Shown one piece after another: positions 26,943 through 36,299 of a DNA stretch of 64,000 bases. The notes beneath the pieces are model-generated. The model was not told the DNA's origin and did no database searches. It saw only the letters and a list, made by a program, of their open reading frames with translations. How positions within the stretch are numbered: position 1 is the stretch's first letter; each line of letters begins with the position of its first letter. The translations under genes and the position numbers were made by a program. Origin of the DNA: Pedobacter aquatilis (GTDB taxonomy: Bacteria > Bacteroidota > Bacteroidia > Sphingobacteriales > Sphingobacteriaceae); the NCBI RefSeq assembly GCF_030409415.1, contig NZ_JAUFPW010000033.1, forward strand, positions 62,001 through 126,000, written 5' to 3'.

Positions 26943-27797
26943 ATGGAAAAGAAGTATCGGGAGCTTTTATCAAAGCTTGAGAGGGAACTTGAAAATTATG
27001 TTGAATTGCCTGCTTTGGAGCGTATGCGCAGTGAGCTTACGGCAGTTAGGTCGGCATTATCTAGATTAAAGGACATGGTTGAGGCGTCAGGCTTTGGCTC
27101 GCAGTCTGAGGAAGTTGAGTTCTTCAAAACGGTTAAGCCGAAATTTTATTCGTTATTGGTGCTGTCGGCTGAAAGATATGGTTTTGAAAATGCCAGGCCG
27201 GTTCGTGCAGGGAAAAAGCGGGAGCGTTTTTATGAGGGGCAACTGGATTATATTTCCAGATTTTTTCACCAGCATGAATTTTTGTATCAGTATTACAGGA
27301 TGGGAGCGACGGAGCTGGATAGCCTTTATTTCGTTCGTGGAGCAGAAGCTGTGGGTTTGGTTGGTGGTGATTTGCCGGCTTTGGATCCATCGTTCTCAAC
27401 TGTAGGAGATTACTTGTTTTCTAAGTTTATTGCTTTGGAACGTTTAGGGGAAATTGTGATTTCAGAAATGGAAGTGCCTTCGCTTGCTGGAACTGGAGTG
27501 GTTCGGTCGAAAAAGGGTAGGGAGCTTCGTTGGACGGGGGACAGCTGCAATTTAATAGAGTTGGTTTATGGGATATTTGATTGCAAACAGATTAATGACG
27601 GGGAGGTGGATTTGTCTGATCTGATGGATGTTTTTGAACATTGTTTTCAGATTAATTTGTCGAGGTATTTTAGACGATTCACGGAGATAAAGAGACGAAA
27701 GTCAATGTCTAAGACCAGGTTTCTGGATGAAATGGCAAGGGTAGTGAATAAAAGAATTGACGATGGGGATGCGTATGTGCCGATGTCAATGAGATAG
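26943..27797 (+). CDS. rteC: RteC-domain protein
   Basis: A 284-residue protein with the RteC architecture: N-terminal helical part (LLSKLERELENYV), central FYEGQLDYISRFFHQHEFLYQY and the C-terminal winged-helix-like segment (CNLIELVYGIFDCKQINDGE). In Bacteroides CTnDOT, RteC activates excision genes; many Bacteroidota carry isolated copies beside mobile or accessory genes. No excision or integrase gene is next to this one, so it may be a relic or act on an element elsewhere. Divergent from the Crp-type gene; 234 bp without features follow. Confidence 0.85.
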   Translation: MEKKYRELLSKLERELENYVELPALERMRSELTAVRSALSRLKDMVEASGFGSQSEEVEFFKTVKPKFYSLLVLSAERYGFENARPVRAGKKRERFYEGQLDYISRFFHQHEFLYQYYRMGATELDSLYFVRGAEAVGLVGGDLPALDPSFSTVGDYLFSKFIALERLGEIVISEMEVPSLAGTGVVRSKKGRELRWTGDSCNLIELVYGIFDCKQINDGEVDLSDLMDVFEHCFQINLSRYFRRFTEIKRRKSMSKTRFLDEMARVVNKRIDDGDAYVPMSMR

Positions 27798-28031
27798 CTC
27801 GGATTTTCAACCTGATAGGATTTGTGTACATGCTAAAGTTTCAAGAACTTTGACAGTGTATTCCGCTTCAATTAATTAATTAGTTTGAGGTCTGTAAGTC
27901 GCACTGGTTCGTATTACCACAATGGATAGTACAGACTATTCCTTTTAAAGTTTTTAATTAATCTTTGGTTGCTCAAACTAGCGGCGTTGTTTGATATTTT
28001 TAACGAACCAATTTCAGTCAAAATTATCTTA

Positions 28032-28796
28032 CTAGTCATTCACGTTTTCAATAGCAATTCTGCTAAACCGTCGTCTAAATTCATTTTTATTAAAATGGTA
28101 CATCCAGTTGTATTGCGCGTGACATCGGCACCAATCAATTGGCTTTTGATGACGTCTTAATAGTGGAATATGACCAATCCCATTTTCTTCCATTGCTTTT
28201 TTTATTACCGTTCTGATATAATCCCCAGCGTTCATTTCATCGCCAGTGTTCATTTTCAATATGATTTTGGGTTCATCTATACCGATGGCATGTAGATATT
28301 TGTTCAACTTGAGATCGTAACCACGATGCCTGAAAGTAAACATGATTTGGGCATCATTACCTGTTTTTGTCAGATAGTTCTCGTTAACATCATCTATGTT
28401 ATTGTAAAACTTTTCATCTTCTGTTGTATTGTCTGTCCAGAAATGTGGATTTGTACGCATTATATGGACTTTAGGAAAAGATGGCGACGCCAAAAGCTCA
28501 AGATCAAAGATAAATAATACAGGTCCGTAAAAATTCGATTGACTGTATTTCTTGTGATGATCAGTTCCATCTAAATAGATATGGTCCCAAACGTCATATT
28601 TTTTATCTTTTTCGTCGGAGCGTTGGAAACTCTGTGATAAATTATCCTTTTCAACTTGATAGCGGGAAATTAATGATTTTGCTTTTATTAAAGTGATAGA
28701 TGTTGCTACGGTATTTGCATGGAACAGGTGTTCGACACCTTTTTCTTTTAAAATCTTATAAAGTGATTTGCTTGAGATTGCGTAATCCTCAATCAT
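28032..28796 (-). CDS. Hypothetical protein, possibly ADP-ribosyltransferase-like
   Basis: A 254-residue cytoplasmic protein with no signal peptide. The segment HLFHANTVATSITLIKAKSLISR resembles the N-terminus of DarT-like toxins, where an H-x-T/N-x(n)-I-x-S/x-GLLSR pattern begins the NAD-binding fold, but the catalytic Glu cannot be placed confidently. The frame continues to ATG 28832; the inverted repeat at 28811 makes ATG 28796 more likely. No antitoxin gene adjoins it. It marks the left edge of the accessory island. The call is weak. Confidence 0.45.
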   Translation of the reverse strand: MIEDYAISSKSLYKILKEKGVEHLFHANTVATSITLIKAKSLISRYQVEKDNLSQSFQRSDEKDKKYDVWDHIYLDGTDHHKKYSQSNFYGPVLFIFDLELLASPSFPKVHIMRTNPHFWTDNTTEDEKFYNNIDDVNENYLTKTGNDAQIMFTFRHRGYDLKLNKYLHAIGIDEPKIILKMNTGDEMNAGDYIRTVIKKAMEENGIGHIPLLRRHQKPIDWCRCHAQYNWMYHFNKNEFRRRFSRIAIENVND

Positions 28797-28810
28797 TATG
28801 TTTAGGTTTT

Positions 28811-28830
28811 GATAAATATAGAAATTTATC
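28811..28830. promoter_or_regulatory. Inverted repeat before the 28796 start
   Basis: GATAAAT - ATAGAA - ATTTATC, perfect 7-bp arms, 14 bp upstream of the chosen start codon on the minus strand. It may be an operator; the A/T-rich sequence makes chance more likely than for the other palindromes in the window. Confidence 0.3.
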
Positions 28831-29359
28831 ATTATTTACATGTATTAGAGTGATCGTTTTAACACATAATTTTTCTCCTAATTTTTTTCGTTCAACGCTC
28901 ACTCCGTCAATTCAAGTACAAAATCTGTTGATGATCAATCGATTCCTTAGAAAATTGGTTAGTTTATTAAAATTGTGTTGATAACTTGTTACCATTTTTG
29001 CTAATAGTAAGTTGCGGTGGTGTGCTGGGACGAAACTTCTTGAATTCAAATTCCAGAAATACAACGAATATCAGGTGCTAAATCTCAATTTAAAGGTCTC
29101 ATATAATATTAAAAAACCTGATAAAAGCATCATCGTATTAGATAATTGTAATAAATTCGCTCTTGCTAAACAACCGCCCGGGCCACTACTTACCGAAAAT
29201 ATTATCCTGGTGTTGATGGTTAGTGTAACCTGTTTTTTAAACCTAACCGGGAAAAATGAACTGTATATCCATTCAGAACTCGATAGTCTTATGACTGATT
29301 CTTGACCGGATTTTTTTTAAAAAAAAACGGTCTTAGCCCAAAAATCTGCATATTGCACC
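28831..29359. other. Intergenic region without a convincing gene
   Basis: About 530 bp of A/T-rich sequence between divergent genes. A 97-codon open frame (29012-29305, plus) is present, but its composition looks random and it has no recognisable domain; it could be the remnant of a lost gene. No clear promoter matching TAnnTTTG and no terminator is seen. Confidence 0.5.
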
Positions 29360-29668
29360 ATGAAAGATATATTCGACCAAATAGTGGAACATGTAAAGAT
29401 TGTTGCAGAAAAACAAGAGGGTTTTTCCTTGCCAAATTTTCCTAATGTAATTAAAACGGAGGCCACAAACGAGAACAAAGGCGCAACATTATTAGACGTA
29501 GACCATTTGCTAGAACTTGATGGCGACCGTATAAATGTAAATTATGTCTCCAAAGATCGTTGTAGAACCTTTCAAATCCAACCTGATTCTAATGAGGTTA
29601 ATATTAGTCTGACCTGCAAAGATGGCACTTCCGCACATCATCGTGAATACTGGCTGGATAAAATTTAG
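29360..29668 (+). CDS. Small hypothetical protein upstream of the FRG gene
   Basis: A 102-residue acidic protein without signal peptide or membrane helix. I do not recognise the family. It has a helical start (IFDQIVEHVKIVAEKQEGF) and a likely beta-rich second half. It lies 113 bp upstream of the FRG-domain gene in the same direction and may be co-expressed with it. Reading quality (start codon with A-rich leader, sensible composition) supports a real gene, but nothing shows its role. Confidence 0.5.
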   Translation: MKDIFDQIVEHVKIVAEKQEGFSLPNFPNVIKTEATNENKGATLLDVDHLLELDGDRINVNYVSKDRCRTFQIQPDSNEVNISLTCKDGTSAHHREYWLDKI

Positions 29669-29781
29669 TCAGGACAAAAACTTCATAATTACGCTGCTCC
29701 AATGCAAAAAATAGAAGTAAAGCTAGAATCCCCTTTTCAGAAAAAAACACAAAAAGTGTCGGTAGAACGGAAGGGTGAAAT

Positions 29782-30615
29782 ATGGGATTCACATATAGAA
29801 ATGAAATTGCCTGGGAAAACCGGGATGCGAATGTAAATAGGATTAGGGCAAGTGAAGGATACTGCATAAAAGCTTTCAGGGAACTCATCGAGGAAGTTGC
29901 TAACGTCACCATTAATAACAAAAACTTCGAAATGTTTTATCGCGGGCAATCCAAGGACTATAAAAACAATAGTTCCAAATATTATAGTGATCGCGTTCCT
30001 AAAACAACAATCTTTCCAACTATTTGCCGACCAGAACTAAAATCAGACGGCAGTCCGAAATACTCTATAAGAAGCAATCAGGTTAAAGCGCGTTATGAGC
30101 AACTAGAGAAAATGATAAAGTTGGTTGATAATAAGGGAGGGCGTTATCTGAATGAGTATTATTATTTGTTATTTCAGCATTACGACACATTACCAACCCC
30201 ATTTATCGATATCACTCAGTCTTTGCGTGTAGCCGCCACATTTGCCCTTCGAAATTCACCAATCGGTTACTTATATGTTTTGGGACTTCCATACCCAAAC
30301 CAAAGTATTTCATACTTTTTGGATTTTGGAATCATTTTGATTAAGCTACAGAATATTTTGCAGACGAGTGCATTGCGACCAAGATATCAGGAAGGGTTTC
30401 TTGTCGGAAAATACCCCATTTTGCCAAAAAAAACCGGTGGTGATGACCTCGCTAATCGTTTGGTAGGCAAATTTTTTCTCGATAATACAGACGGCAAATT
30501 CTGGGACCCCGACTTCCCGCCTATGCCTGATGGGGTACTATATCCAAAAAATGATAATATTGAGATTGAACTCAAAAAAGCGAGGGAAATATTTCAGAAA
30601 ATGGAAAGCAGGTAA
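29782..30615 (+). CDS. FRG-domain protein
   Basis: A 277-residue protein with an FRG domain: FYRGQSKDYKNN near residue 55, PTICRPEL, then YLLFQHYDTLPTPFIDITQS and AATFALRNSP. FRG domains (named for a conserved Phe-Arg-Gly) occur in many phage-defence loci, for instance as companions of nucleases and ATPases, with uncharacterised activity. The domain fills almost the whole protein. A short overlapping frame (29702-29836) exists in front but is not convincing. It is followed by a 298-bp gap and the large methyltransferase gene; joint action is possible but unproven. Confidence 0.75.
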   Translation: MGFTYRNEIAWENRDANVNRIRASEGYCIKAFRELIEEVANVTINNKNFEMFYRGQSKDYKNNSSKYYSDRVPKTTIFPTICRPELKSDGSPKYSIRSNQVKARYEQLEKMIKLVDNKGGRYLNEYYYLLFQHYDTLPTPFIDITQSLRVAATFALRNSPIGYLYVLGLPYPNQSISYFLDFGIILIKLQNILQTSALRPRYQEGFLVGKYPILPKKTGGDDLANRLVGKFFLDNTDGKFWDPDFPPMPDGVLYPKNDNIEIELKKAREIFQKMESR

Positions 30616-30913
30616 AGTCACGAGCCTCGCTATATTTCATGGACTTTGAAATCATGGTGGGTAAATAAATACTTGAACAACTCCTTTTAGAATCGTTTGC
30701 GCAGTAAATGATTTAGCATACAAGACGGATTAGCTTGAATATCTAGGTTTATAAATATTAACAATTTAGTTATTAGCACTTTTTACTATTTATTATCATT
30801 CATCTTTTAGGTGTTTTTACTCTGCTATTTAAAAAATAAAATTACTCTTTAGAAATGAATCGAAGACGAATGATTTTAAAATCTATATTTGAAAGAAATT
30901 GAAAGATATCTAA

Positions 30914-33900
30914 ATGTCCAAGGATAGAACTGAGTTAATTAAGAATTATCGCTCGCGGGTTAAGGCTGCGAATAAGGAATTACCAAAAAAGGAAGCGTTT
31001 AAGGATCTCTTAAATCGTTTATACGCTGGTGATAAGGATATCGAAAAAGTTATTGATAAAATTACTGGCGGGTCAGAAGCGACTGTATTGAATATTCCCA
31101 GGAAAGATAAATTGCACAGAGGAAGTGCTGATTCTCTTTACAATAAAATTATTATTGAGTTCGAAAACGACCTTAAAGTTTCTTTAAAGCATGCTAAGGA
31201 GCAGTTAGCTGGTTATTTGTTAGGACAATTTAATTCTGGGGAGGGCTATAATTTTACTTTAATTGTTACAGATTGTATTACTTGGAAGCTATTTGCTCCT
31301 GATGTAATGCAGCTGGAAGATCTGGAAAATCTAAAGGAAGATGAGTTGGTGCTAAATGAGATCCCTTCAGCTTCGTTTATCTTAACAGATAACAATACTG
31401 AAGATTTTTATTATTGGATCGATCGTTTTCTTTTTAGGGAAGAGAAACAAAAAGCCACATTAAAACGTATTGAAGAATCTTTTGGTTATCAGAGCAATGT
31501 TTTTATTGAATCTTTTCGAGAATTGACAAAGCACTTTGACGAAGTTAAAAGGTTTGGCGAAGTACAGGTTTCCTATGAACAATGGCGGAAGTTTTTGTCT
31601 ATTGCATATGGTTCATTTGATGCAAGTGAGAACAATTTCTTGATACATACCTATTTGAGTATTTTTTCCAAAATGCTAGCATATGCTGTGGTTAGTAATG
31701 ACGATTATATAGAGGAAGATGAGTTGAAAGGAATTATAAATGGAACCATATTCAATAAGTATAATATTCAAAATTTTGTTGATAATGATTTTTTCCACTG
31801 GATTGGAAGTGAGAGGGATTTTCGGGGGCTGAAAAAAGCTTTTCGCGTTATCGCCCAGGAAATTTCCTCCTTTGATTTCAATAATGTCGATGAAGATATT
31901 TTAAAGGGAGTCTATCAGGAGTTAATCGACCTTGATACACGACACGCATTAGGAGAATATTACACGCCTGATTGGTTGTGTGAGCGGGTAGTTAAAGAGT
32001 ATTCTTTCAATGAAACTGATAAAATTTTAGACCCATCTTGCGGTAGTGGTTCATTTCTTCGTGCAGCAATACATCGTATTAAAGAGCTAAATCCAGAGAT
32101 TTCAGTAGAATCATTAAGTAATAATATTTACGGCATTGACATACATCCATTGAGTGTTCAGATTGCTAAGACAACAATGTTGATAACGTTGGGCAAGGCC
32201 ATTACCAAAGCTAAAAAACCAATCCATATCAATATTATTCTAGCTAACACTTTGCTTGCTCCCGAAGGAGTTAAAAACCTTTTTGGCGGTGAGTTTTTGA
32301 TGCAAATTGATAAAGAAAAACTATGGCTTAATACCCAAGTGTTTGAAGATGTTCACTTATTTGATGAAGCGCTGGAAGTGTGCGAAAATTTAGCGGAGCT
32401 CAGCATGAACAAAAATAAAGAAACGAAACAAACTTTTGAGAATATACTGGTCAGACGATATAAACAGGGTGGGTTAAATCCTCAAATTATTGATAGTTTT
32501 TACCAGATATATGAGTCTCTTAAGTTTGTGAAAGAATCTGGACGTGACACAATTTGGAAGTTTATCGTACAAAATCTTTATAAACCATATTTTTTAAATA
32601 AAAAATTCGATTATGTTATCGGTAATCCACCGTGGTTTACTTACGCTTCCATAAAAAATGAGGAATACCAAAATCAATTAAATATTTTAGCAGAAAAATA
32701 TGGAGTCAAGCCTGTAAGAGTTGCAAATTTTCCTCATCTTGAGATTGCTGCGATTTTTCTTGCTTATTGTAGCAGTTACTTTTTGAACGATAATGGTAAA
32801 ATTGCCTTTGTTTTACCCCGTAGTTTTTTCAGTGCTGATCACCATGACAATACTCGAAGCGGAAAAGCAAAAGGTTTTCGCTTGACAAAAATATGGGACT
32901 TAATAGATGTATCACCTTTGTTTAGAATTCCAAGCGGTGTTTTATTCGCCGAGAAAGCGGTAGTAAAAAAGCAAATTCCAGGTACTGGACTAAATGGTTT
33001 ATCTTTTTCTGGTAATTTGCCGTCCCATAACTGTAACCTTAAAACTGCTGAACCCAAATTAACAGAGGAACACAATAACTGGTTTTATATTCAGCAGGGA
33101 AAATCTTCTGCTTTTAGTACTAGAAAAACCAAATCACAGAAAAAGGTTAATCCGTATAAAAAACTATTTAAACAGGGAGCTACGATAGTTCCCAGGACTT
33201 TTTATTTCATTGAACTCGCTCAGGAAATGCCTGATGATTGGGAAGACAGAATTATCAATGTCAAAACATCAGACGATATTCAGCCTGATGCCAAAACACC
33301 TTGGAAAGGGCTTTCTTTTACAGGGAAAATCGAGAGCAATTTTATTTTTAGAACAGCGCTCGCGAAGAGCATATTGCCATTTGCACTATACAAACCTGAT
33401 CTAGTTGCTTTACCTATTACAGTAGAAACTGGAGATGATAACATCAAAAAAATCAAGCTCTATTCAGCAGCAAGGCTTTTGCAAGAGGGATACAGTGACG
33501 CCGCTAAGTGGTTTCAGCACACTGAGAATACCTGGAAAATTCATAGGACTGAAAAAAACGGCAAAATTACTTCTGAAGATTATCTCAATTGGCAAAATAA
33601 GCTCGTCGACCAGAACTTAAATGAGCCATATCTTGTTCTTTATAATGCTTCCGCAAAAGATGCGAATGCGACTGTGGTTAAGAGAGCTGAATTAGACTTA
33701 GATTTTATTGTAGAGAGCAAGGGTTATTTTTTGACTACAGGAAATCTAAATGAAGCATTTTATCTGACTGCAATCCTCAATTCTACCACCCCTAATCTGA
33801 TGATGAAAGATTTCCAGACAAAGGGTTTGTTCGGAGCCCGTGACGTACACAAGAGAATTTTAGATATCTACTATCCAGTTTTCGATGAAAATGATGCTAA

Positions 33901-34084
33901 GCACTCTCGAATTTCAGAATTATCAAAGTTGGCACATGAGATTGTCTCAACGTTCTTAGAGGGTATCGATAAAACCAAAAAGGTTGAGGGATTACAGTTA
34001 GGAAGAATTCGTTTAGATATTAAGGAACATTTGAGTCAAGAAATGAAAGAAATAGATAAACTCGTTAGACAGATAATTCGATAA
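30914..34084 (+). CDS. Eco57I-type N6-adenine DNA methyltransferase, single-chain restriction-modification-like
   Basis: A 1056-residue protein with the Type IIG architecture: an N-terminal region (1-150) resembling a PD-(D/E)xK nuclease (IIIEFENDLKVS), a helical region, the methyltransferase with SAM motif DPSCGSGSFLRAA (from residue 373) and catalytic NPPWF (N571-P-P-W), and a C-terminal target-recognition-like part. In the N-terminal core the expected ExK reads EFEN, so nuclease activity may be lost or the motif lies elsewhere. It could methylate adenine as part of a Type IIG or phage-growth-limitation system. No separate restriction or specificity gene is adjacent; the RiPP-like operon starts 84 bp later. 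Confidence 0.85.
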   Translation: MSKDRTELIKNYRSRVKAANKELPKKEAFKDLLNRLYAGDKDIEKVIDKITGGSEATVLNIPRKDKLHRGSADSLYNKIIIEFENDLKVSLKHAKEQLAGYLLGQFNSGEGYNFTLIVTDCITWKLFAPDVMQLEDLENLKEDELVLNEIPSASFILTDNNTEDFYYWIDRFLFREEKQKATLKRIEESFGYQSNVFIESFRELTKHFDEVKRFGEVQVSYEQWRKFLSIAYGSFDASENNFLIHTYLSIFSKMLAYAVVSNDDYIEEDELKGIINGTIFNKYNIQNFVDNDFFHWIGSERDFRGLKKAFRVIAQEISSFDFNNVDEDILKGVYQELIDLDTRHALGEYYTPDWLCERVVKEYSFNETDKILDPSCGSGSFLRAAIHRIKELNPEISVESLSNNIYGIDIHPLSVQIAKTTMLITLGKAITKAKKPIHINIILANTLLAPEGVKNLFGGEFLMQIDKEKLWLNTQVFEDVHLFDEALEVCENLAELSMNKNKETKQTFENILVRRYKQGGLNPQIIDSFYQIYESLKFVKESGRDTIWKFIVQNLYKPYFLNKKFDYVIGNPPWFTYASIKNEEYQNQLNILAEKYGVKPVRVANFPHLEIAAIFLAYCSSYFLNDNGKIAFVLPRSFFSADHHDNTRSGKAKGFRLTKIWDLIDVSPLFRIPSGVLFAEKAVVKKQIPGTGLNGLSFSGNLPSHNCNLKTAEPKLTEEHNNWFYIQQGKSSAFSTRKTKSQKKVNPYKKLFKQGATIVPRTFYFIELAQEMPDDWEDRIINVKTSDDIQPDAKTPWKGLSFTGKIESNFIFRTALAKSILPFALYKPDLVALPITVETGDDNIKKIKLYSAARLLQEGYSDAAKWFQHTENTWKIHRTEKNGKITSEDYLNWQNKLVDQNLNEPYLVLYNASAKDANATVVKRAELDLDFIVESKGYFLTTGNLNEAFYLTAILNSTTPNLMMKDFQTKGLFGARDVHKRILDIYYPVFDENDAKHSRISELSKLAHEIVSTFLEGIDKTKKVEGLQLGRIRLDIKEHLSQEMKEIDKLVRQIIR

Positions 34085-34168
34085 AAGATATTATCTGTTA
34101 ATTGGCTTTGTCTGACTATTTGTTTTAGAAATATTATTTTTAAATTAGAAACAAACTTATAACAGATT

Positions 34169-34279
34169 ATGGAAGAGGAAAATTTAGATATTTTATTTAA
34201 TGATGAAGACTTCGTGACTGATAGCGAAATCGATACAACTGGAGATAGAAATTGTGATTGTACTGGTGGGAGTGCGTGA
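34169..34279 (+). CDS. Candidate RiPP precursor peptide (36 residues)
   Basis: A short gene encoding a 36-residue peptide. The first 26 residues are very acidic (MEEENLDILFNDEDF start) and leader-like; the end is DRNCDCTGGSA with Cys29 and Cys31 and a Gly-Gly. Its stop codon overlaps the start of the radical SAM gene (TGATG), so translation is coupled one-to-one. A short acidic leader, a small Cys/Thr/Ser/Gly core and an adjacent SPASM enzyme are the hallmarks of radical-SAM-modified RiPPs such as sactipeptides and ranthipeptides. I know no family with this core. A function as a peptide rather than a chance frame is supported by the overlap and composition. Confidence 0.7.
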   Translation: MEEENLDILFNDEDFVTDSEIDTTGDRNCDCTGGSA

Positions 34280-35616
34280 TGGAAAATCTAATTCCAATAA
34301 AATCTCAGAATTTGTTAATATCGGAAATTGACGATGGGTACGTTGGTATCGTGAATACGTGGAAGCCAAAAAGCCTTAAAGTCATTAATTCTAAACAGAA
34401 TTCTCTTTTAACAGAGATTGATGGTAAGAGTACTATATTACAGATTAGTAAAAAGGTTGGCATAGACATCGAAGAAATCTTTAACTTCTGTAAAATGTTA
34501 GAGCCTAATGATTTAGTTCGATTTGATCAGTCTTTTTCATCCATTGAACGACCCGAGGAACCATCAACTTTGAGCCTTTGGATCCACACTACCAATAAAT
34601 GTAATTTAACCTGCAATTACTGTTATATTCCAACTCTTAATACCACTGGTGGCATGGATGTAAAAGTACAGTCAGAGTTGCTTATAAAACTTGAACAAAC
34701 AATTATTTCTAGAAAACTCAGAATGGTTAAACTTAGATTAGCAGGTGGTGAACCCCTAATCAAGTTCAAAGAGTGGAAAGTTTTTATAGAAACTGCCTTC
34801 GTAATAGCAAAAAGGAATGATTGTAAAATAAAGGTTAGCTTTTTAACTAACCTTACGGTACTCACTCAAGAAATTATTTCTTTTTCTAAGCAATATCAAA
34901 TTGGTTTTGGCGTATCAATCGACGGTCTAAAGGAAAATCATGATGATATTAGAAAATTTCGTAACAACAAAGGCAGCTTTGATATATTACTTAATAACCT
35001 CAATTTGTTGATAGAAAACGGAATTTCGGTTTCGACATCTACAGTAGTGAATAACTATAACTTTTTCGGTCTTCCTGAATTGACACGCTTTTTAATTGAT
35101 AAGGATATACCTTTCCGGTATTCAATCGTAAGGGGAGAATATGTTGACAGACTTTCAATTAGTAATTATTTGATGGAATGCTATAAATTGATGGAGCGGT
35201 CGATTGAGGATGGTTGGCGTTTTTCCAATCATACATTATGCGACTTAAAGCCGAGCGAATTGGGCTTTCAAACATGTGGTGCTGGCTTCTCAGGTGGAGC
35301 AGTATACGTTGACGGGGGTATTTATTATTGTCACGTTCAATTTGGTGGGCAAAAGCAAGAAGTAGATAATATTTTTAATACTTCGATAGACCTTTTATCG
35401 ATGATTGAAAAAGGAAATGAATATGAGGGTAGTAAATCTGATGATTGTCAAAGCTGTAACTATAAACATGTATGCACAAGTGGATGTCCAATGTTTAGAG
35501 AAAATGGCAAAGACCCAAATTGTGGAATCTACCACCAATTCATTCCAATCATATATAAACTACAGGCAAAAGAAAGGTTCTTAGAAATAAAGAAAAATTA
35601 TAATGTCCGAATTTGA
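34279..35616 (+). CDS. Radical SAM/SPASM peptide-maturase-like enzyme
   Basis: A 445-residue enzyme. Residues 1-95 look like a PqqD-type RiPP recognition element; the radical SAM core carries CNLTCNYC (C108, C112, C115), followed by LRLAGGEPL; the C-terminus has a SPASM-type cysteine set (CGAGFSGG..., CQSC, CTSGC, C in DPNCGIYHQF). Such enzymes form thioether or C-C crosslinks in peptides. ATG 34279 overlaps the stop of the precursor gene; an upstream in-frame ATG at 34258 would start inside it and is less likely. The next gene starts 14 bp before its stop. The substrate is presumably the 36-residue peptide. Confidence 0.85.
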   Translation: MENLIPIKSQNLLISEIDDGYVGIVNTWKPKSLKVINSKQNSLLTEIDGKSTILQISKKVGIDIEEIFNFCKMLEPNDLVRFDQSFSSIERPEEPSTLSLWIHTTNKCNLTCNYCYIPTLNTTGGMDVKVQSELLIKLEQTIISRKLRMVKLRLAGGEPLIKFKEWKVFIETAFVIAKRNDCKIKVSFLTNLTVLTQEIISFSKQYQIGFGVSIDGLKENHDDIRKFRNNKGSFDILLNNLNLLIENGISVSTSTVVNNYNFFGLPELTRFLIDKDIPFRYSIVRGEYVDRLSISNYLMECYKLMERSIEDGWRFSNHTLCDLKPSELGFQTCGAGFSGGAVYVDGGIYYCHVQFGGQKQEVDNIFNTSIDLLSMIEKGNEYEGSKSDDCQSCNYKHVCTSGCPMFRENGKDPNCGIYHQFIPIIYKLQAKERFLEIKKNYNVRI

Positions 35617-36151
35617 ATATTATATCAATGAGATTATAAAACTGAAAGTAGAGGTTCTTATTTCATTTGCTGCTTTTGTGGTTTCTTTCTTTGCCTTGGT
35701 AACAACAACGTATCAATTGGTTATACAACGACAACATAATCGTAAATCAGTTAGGCCAATTGGTCAATTGAAATGTCTTGATAGACAAGAGACGCTCTAT
35801 GTTTATCTTACTAATGACGGGATGGGGCCATTAACCGCTACTAAGCTGATTTTTAGAAAAGATAGCCTTGAATATTTCAATATAGAAGATTGCCTAAACC
35901 TAGATCCTAAAACATACTTTCATGCCTTGATAGATAGTGAAAATCAACGAACAATTTTGCCCGATGCTCACATCAAAATTTTTGAGGTCTTATACCAAGA
36001 GACAGATGAAGAAGATAAACAGATTCTTAGAAAAGAATTATATAATATGGTGGTAGAGGCACACTATAAAGATATCTATGGTAAAAAGTTTAAAGTTTCA
36101 AGGGACTTAACTTTTTTTTCAAGACATTTTGGTGCAGAGGACTACTTATAG
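35603..36151 (+). CDS. Membrane-anchored protein of the radical SAM operon
   Basis: A 182-residue protein with one N-terminal membrane helix (VLISFAAFVVSFFALVTTTYQL, about residues 15-36) followed by a polar, probably beta-sandwich domain (YVYLTNDGMGPLTATKLIF). It overlaps the end of the radical SAM gene by 14 bp, so it belongs to the same operon. It has no transporter, peptidase or known immunity motif. It could anchor, export or give protection against the modified peptide; this is inferred from gene order. I do not recognise the family. Confidence 0.6.
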   Translation: MSEFEYYINEIIKLKVEVLISFAAFVVSFFALVTTTYQLVIQRQHNRKSVRPIGQLKCLDRQETLYVYLTNDGMGPLTATKLIFRKDSLEYFNIEDCLNLDPKTYFHALIDSENQRTILPDAHIKIFEVLYQETDEEDKQILRKELYNMVVEAHYKDIYGKKFKVSRDLTFFSRHFGAEDYL

Positions 36152-36299
36152 CCAACTTAATTGTCTATTTTTTAATGACCTAGTTTAACATTAACAATAC
36201 CGGGTCAATATTCAAGATTTTAAATAATGATTTAAAAAAGTTATTTTAGAGCATTAACATCTCAACTTTAAATGACTAAATATAAATTCTGCCACAAGA

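Noticed and set aside
29012..29305. 97-codon frame in the gap before the FRG genes
   Set aside because: Random-looking composition, no domain and no neighbours that overlap; kept only as a note in the gap entry.
29702..29836. 44-codon frame overlapping the FRG gene start
   Set aside because: It overlaps the clear FRG start in another frame and has no recognisable sequence.
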